Assembly (NCBI GenBank): GCA_905221605.1
Contig: CAJNDS010002585.1
Span: 248,001-312,000, forward strand
From: Symbiodinium natans
Taxonomy: Eukaryota; Sar; Dinophyceae; Suessiales; Symbiodiniaceae
DNA length: 64,000 bases
Direction: 5' to 3'
The translations under genes were made by a program, and so were the position numbers. Every line of letters begins with the position of its first letter. The stretch's first letter is position 1. The notes under the pieces were generated by a model, which worked only from the letters and a program-made list of their open reading frames with translations, made no database searches and was not told the DNA's origin. Of the stretch, positions 58,341 through 64,000 are shown piece by piece.

Positions 58341-58811
58341 CTAACCAAACCCCAAATCTCACAAACGTGCGCGGCCAGCAAAGGCTCAGCGCAGCACGTG
58401 CCCCTGGGGCCTCTCGGCTCTAACACAGAGCTTAGCTTAGCTTGGGAGGCCGAAGATGTGAGAACCCGCCCGAAGTTTCTTAGGGTTTAGGGCTAGGGTT
58501 TAGGGTTTAGGATTGAGGGTTTAGGGTTTAGGGTTTGGGGTTTAGGATTGAGGCTTTAGGGTTTAGGGTTTAGGAGGGAGGGTTGAGGTTAAGGGTGTGT
58601 AGTCTGCTCCCAGCTGCTCAGCTGATGAGGACCAGCGTCTGGGTTCAAAAACGGGTTTAGGGGAAAGGGGAAACCCTAAACCCTAAACACTAAACCCTAA
58701 ACCCTAATCCCTAATCCCTAATCCCTCAACCCTAAACCCTAAACCAAAAGCGCCCAAGACCCCGCAAAACTCCGTAGTAGCTGGAGGACCTCGGAGGGCG
58801 GTGGCCACAGA

Positions 58812-58945
58812 GCCCAATACCCCTTAATTACTTAAGGACTTTAAATTATAAAGGGAAATTAATTAAGGACTTTAAATCATAAAGGGATCCTGAATATGAC
58901 TTTAAGGGTATATTCCTTACTTAAGGGGTATTGGGCTCCCTTCGG
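58812..58945. repeat. Palindromic element, AGCCCAATACCCCTTAAT family, with internal duplication
   Basis: The ends AGCCCAATACCCCTTAATTA and CTTAAGGGGTATTGGGCT are near-perfect inverted repeats. The interior duplicates TTAATTA(C/A)TTAAGGACTTTAAAT(T/C)ATAAAGGGA. Confidence 0.9.
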
Positions 58946-59049
58946 GGACCTCGCACCTGGGTTTAGGCCCTTCATTCCCAAAGCCCTATTGATCCGGGAG
59001 CCTGAGTTGCACAATTTCCATAAATCCTCCATTTACGGGCCCGACACTT

Positions 59050-59106
59050 ACCCTAAACCCTAAACCCTAAACCCTAAACCCTAAACCCTAAACCCTAAAC
59101 CCTACA
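59050..59106. repeat. CCCTAAA array
   Basis: Eight C-rich units. Confidence 0.95.
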
Positions 59107-59107
59107 A

Positions 59108-59208
59108 GACCTTGCTCGAATTCCGGGCCCCAAGGTGCACAGGACACCGCGCCAACGGATGCTTGGCCGCGCTGGTGCAACCCCCTCCTGCGTCGACTTT
59201 TCGAGAAA
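59108..59208 (+). CDS. Candidate exon island (weak)
   Basis: The frame reads TLLEFRAPRCTGHRANGCLA and ALVQPPPASTFRE after the CCCTAAA array. No domain is recognised. Confidence 0.22.
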
Positions 59209-59379
59209 CAAACTGTGCTTTTATGTCGTGTGTGTTTTGGAAACCCAAAGCCCTAAACCCCTAACCACAGAAGCGTACCAGGGCTCCCGTGCATGACCTC
59301 CAATCTAGCGCCCAGAAACCCTGAATCCACAGAAGGCCCCGAAGGAAAGCCTAAACCCTATCTTAACCCTAAGACCTCA

Positions 59380-59870
59380 AACCCTATCTACTCCTCTCCC
59401 GCTCCCCCGCCCCTAAAACTACCCCAAACCCCAAAACCGCCAACCCCTATAATACGCAAAGCCCAAGATCGTAAACCTTGAGCCCCCCCTTAAACCCTTA
59501 AAACCCCTTAAAGCCCTTAATTGAAACCCTTAAAAACCCTTCAAACCCTAAAAGCCCTTGACACCCTTCAAAACGCCTGTAAACACCCTTAAAACCCCTT
59601 AAAGCCCTTGAAGCCCCTTAAACCCCATAAAGCCCTAAAACCCCTTAACACCCTTTAAACAAAAACCCTTAATACCCCCTTAAAGCCCCTTAAAGCCCTT
59701 TAAAAGCCCTTAGCACCCTTAACAATACCCTTAAAACCCCTTAAAATAATACCCTTACCCCCTGAAAACCCCTTAAAACCCCTTAAAACCCCCTAAACCC
59801 TAAATCTTAAACAACCACCCTTAAAGCCCCCTTAACGCCCCCCTTAAAGCCCTTAAAAACTGGAAGGATG
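59380..59870. repeat. Degenerate CCCCTTAAA(A) repeats
   Basis: Nearly 500 bases of CCCTTAAA, CCCCTTAAAG and AAAACCCC-type words of varying length, with no strict period. Confidence 0.85.
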
Positions 59871-59935
59871 CCCACACCCTGGCAGCCATGAAAGCAGCGC
59901 GCCGCCGGGAGGCCGCTCACGGGGTGCACTTGGTT

Positions 59936-60590
59936 CAGGGTTTCGGGTTTAGGGTTTAGGGTTTATAGGGTTTAGGGTGTTTGGGGTTTAGGGTTAGAGG
60001 GTTTAGGGTTTAGGGTTACAGGGTTTAGGGTGTATAGGGTTGAGGGTTTAGGGTGTCTAGGGTTTAGGGTTTAGGGTTTCAGGGTTTCGGGTTACAGGGT
60101 TTAGGGTTTAGGGTTACAGGCTTTTGGGTTTACAGGGTTTAGGGTTTAAGGGTTACAGGGTTTCAGGGTTTGGGGTTAGAGGGTTGAGGGTTTAGGGTTA
60201 CAGGGTTCAGGGTTTGGGGTTTGCAGGGTTTCAGGGTTTGGGGTTACAGGGTTGAGGGTTTAGGGTTTGCAGGGTTTAGGGTTTGCAGGGTTTCGGGTTA
60301 CAGGGGTTAGGGTTTAGGGCTTTTAGGGTTTGGGATTTACAGGGTTTAGGGTTTAAAGGGTTACAGGGTTTAGGGTGTGGGGTTTCGGGTGGAGGGTCAA
60401 GGCTTTATAGGGATTTGGGTTTAGGGACTACAGGGTGGGAGTTACAGGGTTTAGGGTTTGGGGTTCAGGGTTGCAGGGTCGAGGTTTCTTTTTAGGTTTT
60501 TGGGTTTAGGGAATATAGAGTTTGGGGTTATTACAGGGTTTAGGGTTTGGGGTTTAGGGTTGCAGGGTTGAGGGGTGGCAGGTCGCGGTT
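59936..60590. repeat. Degenerate TTTAGGG/TTACAGGG repeats
   Basis: Over 600 bases of GTTTAGGG alternating with GTTACAGGG and GTTTGCAGGG variants. It immediately precedes the 5' side of the thylakoid-lumen gene. Confidence 0.9.
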
Positions 60591-60764
60591 TGCGACACGT
60601 TGGTGTCCGCACGAGTTCAGGGCTCGGCTCGACATGGCAACTCAAGCCTGCCAAGCCGTAACCCCAAATGGGGCTGGGGGGCTTGTGAATTCATCTGCTC
60701 TGTGCAGGGCTACGGCTCAAGCTTGTCGGTTCAGTTTCAGCCTTCAGTTTGTTCACTCCTGGCC

Positions 60765-61448
60765 ATGGCTCGTCGCTCCGTGCTGGCGCTGGTGGGCAGC
60801 TGCGCCCTGACCGGAGGCCTCGTCTTCGTGCCCGGCTTGCTGCCCAGCGCAGCTCCGTCTCGGACTGGCATCCGAGCTGGCCAGCAGGCCGATCTCGTGG
60901 CAGCCGCCGGGGAGAGCAGCAATGTCGGCGCGTTGCCAGGCCTCTTTGGCGGCGTCGTGCTCGGCCTCCTCCTGAGCCTGGCCACCGCCTCGCCCGCCTT
61001 GGCTGAGGACGCCCCCGCGGCCGACGCGGCGCCCGCGGCCCCGGCCGCCAAGGAGCTCTCGGACGAGGAAATCTTGGCCAAGGGCTGCGATATCCGTGTG
61101 GACTGCAAGACCCAGGAGGAGCAATTCCGTTGGGCGAAGGCGTATTACAGGAAGTACAACCGGGAAACCGACGGCAAGGACCCTAAGTACGCCGAAGCCT
61201 CTACGGGTGCAGGCACCTACCGCAAGTACAAGGTTGACCTGTACATTGAAAGCACGGGAATCCCGAGCACGACGGACGGCACCTACCAACTCTCCGCCTC
61301 ATCCCAGGCATTCAAGCCTATCTGGGAGCAGTACAACAAGGACCTGCGCGAGAGATATGCGAAGGTCTACGGCGTCTCAGATGAGCCCATCCGCTGGAAC
61401 AAAGAATACTATGACGAGAAGCTGAGCCCGTTCAAGACCCTGGGCTAA
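60765..61448 (+). CDS. Nucleus-encoded thylakoid-lumen protein, 227 aa, role unknown
   Basis: The ATG at 60765 is chosen because it starts a signal peptide (RRSVLALVGSCALTGGLV). FVPG at residues 21-24 follows, like the FVAP-type phenylalanine at the start of dinoflagellate plastid transit peptides. A transit region and a second hydrophobic segment (about 60-76) end in SPALA/ED, a thylakoid processing site, with cleavage after residue 80. Such three-part leaders send proteins through ER and plastid into the thylakoid lumen. The mature part (about 147 aa) has two close cysteines (GCDIRVDC), then FRWAKAYYRKYNRETDGKDP and many Tyr/Lys-rich helices, and ends SPFKTLG. I do not recognise the family; an extrinsic photosystem subunit is a guess. 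The gene appears to be a single exon. AG sites upstream (TTTCAG, CTTCAG) could accept a spliced leader. Confidence 0.7.
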   Translation: MARRSVLALVGSCALTGGLVFVPGLLPSAAPSRTGIRAGQQADLVAAAGESSNVGALPGLFGGVVLGLLLSLATASPALAEDAPAADAAPAAPAAKELSDEEILAKGCDIRVDCKTQEEQFRWAKAYYRKYNRETDGKDPKYAEASTGAGTYRKYKVDLYIESTGIPSTTDGTYQLSASSQAFKPIWEQYNKDLRERYAKVYGVSDEPIRWNKEYYDEKLSPFKTLG

Positions 61449-61967
61449 TTCGCACAAGTGAGCGGCTCGAGGAGGCTGTCTTAAGGCTGGGTTAGAGCCC
61501 TGAACCCTAGACCCTAAACCCTAAACCCTAAACCCTAAGCCCTAAGCCCTAAACATGCAGCACTGACAGCAGCCCCGGGTGATTTTTGAGATCAGCTGTT
61601 TCTGGCGGCCCCGACGCCGAGTCGATGCACTGCCCTCAGCCCAGAACGCCCCTAAGCCCAATGAGTCCCAAACCCCTACTTACTAAACCCTAAACCGTAA
61701 ACCCTTAACTCTAGGCCCTAAGCCCTAAACCCTAAACCCTAAACCCTAAACCCTGAAGCCCTCGACCCCTGTGATGCCCTCGACTCGCAGTCCCGTTGCC
61801 CGGATCGGGGGGGCTCGTGGCCCTGGCAGTTGGTAGCCAGATGCCGGCGGAAAGAGGCCGTGCCTTGGTTAGGGGGGTTTAGGGTTTAGGGTGTAATTCG
61901 GGGTTAGGGTTTAGGGATGTTTAGGGTGTAGGTTTAGGGTTTAGGGTTTAGGGTGTAGGGTTTAGGG
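61449..61967. other. 3' flank and telomere-like tracts
   Basis: CCCTAAA tracts at 61501-61552 and 61681-61755, TTTAGGG-type at 61875-61965. No gene seen. Confidence 0.6.
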
Positions 61968-62290
61968 GTCCCTTAGTCGGGCCAGGGTACCCCTTATGTA
62001 CCCCTCACATACCCTATACAGCCCAAAGGCCCATACTTCAGAACCCTTTGAAGGGAGTAAGCCGGGATTCAGGCTCGTACCCATAAGGTTGTACCCCTAA
62101 TGGTTCCCCTTACTATACTCCTAGTATGGCCCTTATACTACCTCAAGGGATCTTTAGACAGCTTCCCCAAAACCCAGGAGTACAACCTTGAGGGTCCAAG
62201 GTACAAGGCCCTAGACTGGGGGGTTGGAGGCGGCAGGGTCTATACTGGGTAGGCCCCTTAAGGGATATTATACATTTTTCCCTTGTTGGG
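61968..62290. repeat. Large palindromic element, GGGTCCCTTA family
   Basis: Contains AGGGGTCCCTTAGTCGGGCC, GGGTACCCCTTATGTACCCC, and later CCTTAAGGGATATTATA. It is related to 48355-48560 but longer and only partly self-complementary. Confidence 0.5.
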
Positions 62291-62548
62291 GTTTTCAGAG
62301 GACCAGCGACAGGCATCCTTGTTCAATTTATTTAAACCCTAAACCCTAAAACCTAAACCCTAAACCCTTCGCGGGCGGCTGCCTCTTGCGGGTTGCGGGC
62401 AGGCGAACACTGGAGGCTCCCGATCGACAATGCCATGGAATGATCCTGGGCTGCTCAGGGTTTGGGCAGCAGGGCCTAAGCTAGGGTTTACCCTGAAGTG
62501 CAAGTGCTGCTTAGGGTTTAGGGTTTAGGGTTCAGGGCTACTAGGTAG

Positions 62549-62690
62549 ACCCTTGGGACAATTTTGTATTTCCCTTATTGGGTTTAAGAGGATCATACCT
62601 AGCAACATTGTTCAGAGGTTTCTAAGGGCCGTCCTAGTAAGACTTTTAAGGGGCCTTGCGGTTTGGGGCCTTTTCGGTTGTGGGTTTCGG
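62549..62690. repeat. TACTAGGTAGACCCTTGGGA-family element
   Basis: The left 80 bases match 39457 onward: CTACTAGGTAG(G/A)CCCTTGGGA, TTGGGTTTAA, AGG(G/A)TC(G/A)TA. The right end is diverged. Confidence 0.65.
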
Positions 62691-62699
62691 GGAGTTTTT

Positions 62700-62800
62700 T
62701 GGGGTCACACACAGAGAAACATTTACACACACAGATATAGACACACATACGCGCGGACACACTCACTCACTCACTCACTCACTCATATATGTATATGTAT
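62700..62800. repeat. (CA)n and (CACT)n microsatellites
   Basis: Short CACACA-rich words, then seven CACT units, then ATATATG repeats. Confidence 0.85.
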
Positions 62801-62992
62801 ATATAGTGTCCCTCATCGTGCTTGACCATTGAGGCCTTGAAATATAAGTACACTATTCACTATACAAACACCAGTAACTACCCAAGATCAAAATAGATTA
62901 GTATCAGAGTATATAAAGACTGAAGCTTTCAAGTAACGAAGGTCTGAAGTAACCTATCCCCCCCCAAATAGGTGGATAACTGGGGGCGCGTA

Positions 62993-63026
<34 letters not shown>

Positions 63027-64000
63027 ATAGACATATACACATATGTATCCATGTACATAATTCGCTCAGGCTAGACCAGCCGCCGCATCCCCCAACCCGA
63101 ACTCAGATAAATGTTCGTCAGGTTCAGAGTCAGGTTTAGGGTTTGAGGGTTCACTGGTTTGGGGTTTGTGGAGTTCAGGGTTTCCGGTGGTTAGGGTTTG
63201 AGGGGTTTAGGGTTTGTAGCAAGAGCTAAGTTCCCTTGTGAGCGCCGCGTTAGAATCTAAAGGGGTATAAGGAGGAAATCTTCTTCTCTCATGTAACCCC
63301 TACATTTTCCTTATATCGTCCCGATATAGCTAAGTAGCCCCTAAATGACCCCTAAAGAACCTCTGAGGTCACTTGTAAGGGTCCCGCCGTAGGTCCCTTC
63401 AGCTTGGAATTCTGATGAGCAAAGGAGACCCCTCCTGCGAAGCCTACCGAAGCGCGTGCCCACGCCAGACTTTGGATGTCCGAGTCGGGGATTCCAGGGT
63501 TATAAGTACCCTAAATAAGGTAGAACCTAGTGTGACTATACCTGCCCACTTGTCGCCCTACTTGTGATTTCTTCATGAACCTCCGAGTAGACCCCTGATC
63601 AGACTTGCGAGCGTGACAGCCGAAAACCCCTGAGTCTGGGGCTCCGTTTCAGATGCTTTTTAGAGTTGGGTTCCTCAAGCTCCAAAGAGCCTTTGCAGGA
63701 CCCTTTGTGTCATCTAGTGCTCCAGAACCTGTGGGGCTACCGTCTGCTTGAGGGTCTATGGTTGAGAGTCTAGGGTAGGTTCATGGGTAGTGATATGTAG
63801 AGTGACTGTAGGTATCATGGGGCATTTAGTGCCACCATAATTCCGCAACTACCCAGGAGGAGCCACCCAGTGCCGCCTAACCCTGAACCCTAAGCGACAA
63901 AAGCAAACAAGCCCGAACGTTTTGAGCTCCTAAACCCTGAGCTCTAAAGCTTAATCTCCCAAGCTCCTCAACCATAAAACTTAATCTAAGCCCCTAAACC
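62801..64000. other. No recognisable gene; mini-elements and repeats
   Basis: (TA)n at 62995-63025; a TTTAGGG-like tract at 63130-63220; an element of the GGGTCCC family at about 63250-63390; and a GGTTCATG-family element at about 63490-63590 (GTTATAAGTACCCTAAATAAGG...TTCATGAACCTCCGAGTAG). Confidence 0.5.

Noticed and set aside
1-64000. Dinoflagellate spliced-leader RNA, 5S rRNA or U6 genes
   Set aside because: I looked for the conserved leader core (CCATTTTGGCTCAAG) and the usual 5S/U6 words and found none.

Overview
The window looks like nuclear DNA of a dinoflagellate, probably from the Symbiodinium-like or core photosynthetic lineages; I do not name a species. The grounds are: hundreds of interspersed TTTAGGG/CCCTAAA telomere-type tracts in both orientations; coding exons separated by short palindromic elements with duplicated target bases; GC and GA splice donors next to GT; a nuclear gene with a multi-part plastid/thylakoid leader; and Ty1/copia-type retroelement sequence. 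No bacterial operon, rRNA, tRNA or CRISPR array was seen.

Layout. The first 149 bases are the C-terminal end of a Ty1/copia RNase H. From 0.15 to 11.6 kb the sequence is mostly degenerate telomere-like arrays, palindromic mini-elements and short exon-like islands, several of which read as WD40/beta-propeller segments. From about 11.64 to 20.53 kb lies an LTR-type element: direct terminal repeats, a primer-binding site matching the anticodon arm of initiator tRNA-Met (copia style), and a large ORF with WW-like, S1-like, three CCCH-finger and SAM-like segments. More CCCH-finger coding sequence follows in broken frames, and no reverse transcriptase or integrase was found. Next to it sits a fragment of an RCC1-repeat gene (20.6-21.2 kb). 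At 25.8-29.0 kb is a ten-exon gene for a helical-repeat (RAP/OPR/FASTK-like) probably organellar RNA-binding protein. Most of its introns are insertion-like elements, with splice sites formed by target-site duplications. Its last exon runs into four tandem copies of a 1.27-kb unit (29-34 kb).

At 35.6-39.3 kb is a multi-exon JmjC/cupin-type oxygenase gene carrying introns of the same element families. At 44.8-46.5 kb is a 571-aa protein of unknown role with a HicA/YcfA-like C-terminus; its two long frames join exactly if a 23-nt GT...AG segment is removed. From 47 to 59 kb there are mainly arrays and mini-elements with exon islands that could be pieces of one or more large genes. At 60.8-61.4 kb is an intron-poor gene for a thylakoid-lumen protein. 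The rest, to 64 kb, is repeats.

The unifying feature is the gene structure: unrelated genes are split by the same few families of inverted-repeat elements (introner-like), some nested, and telomere-like tracts often lie inside introns. All exon limits here were read by eye from frame, splice dinucleotides and duplicated bases. They are predictions without transcript support.
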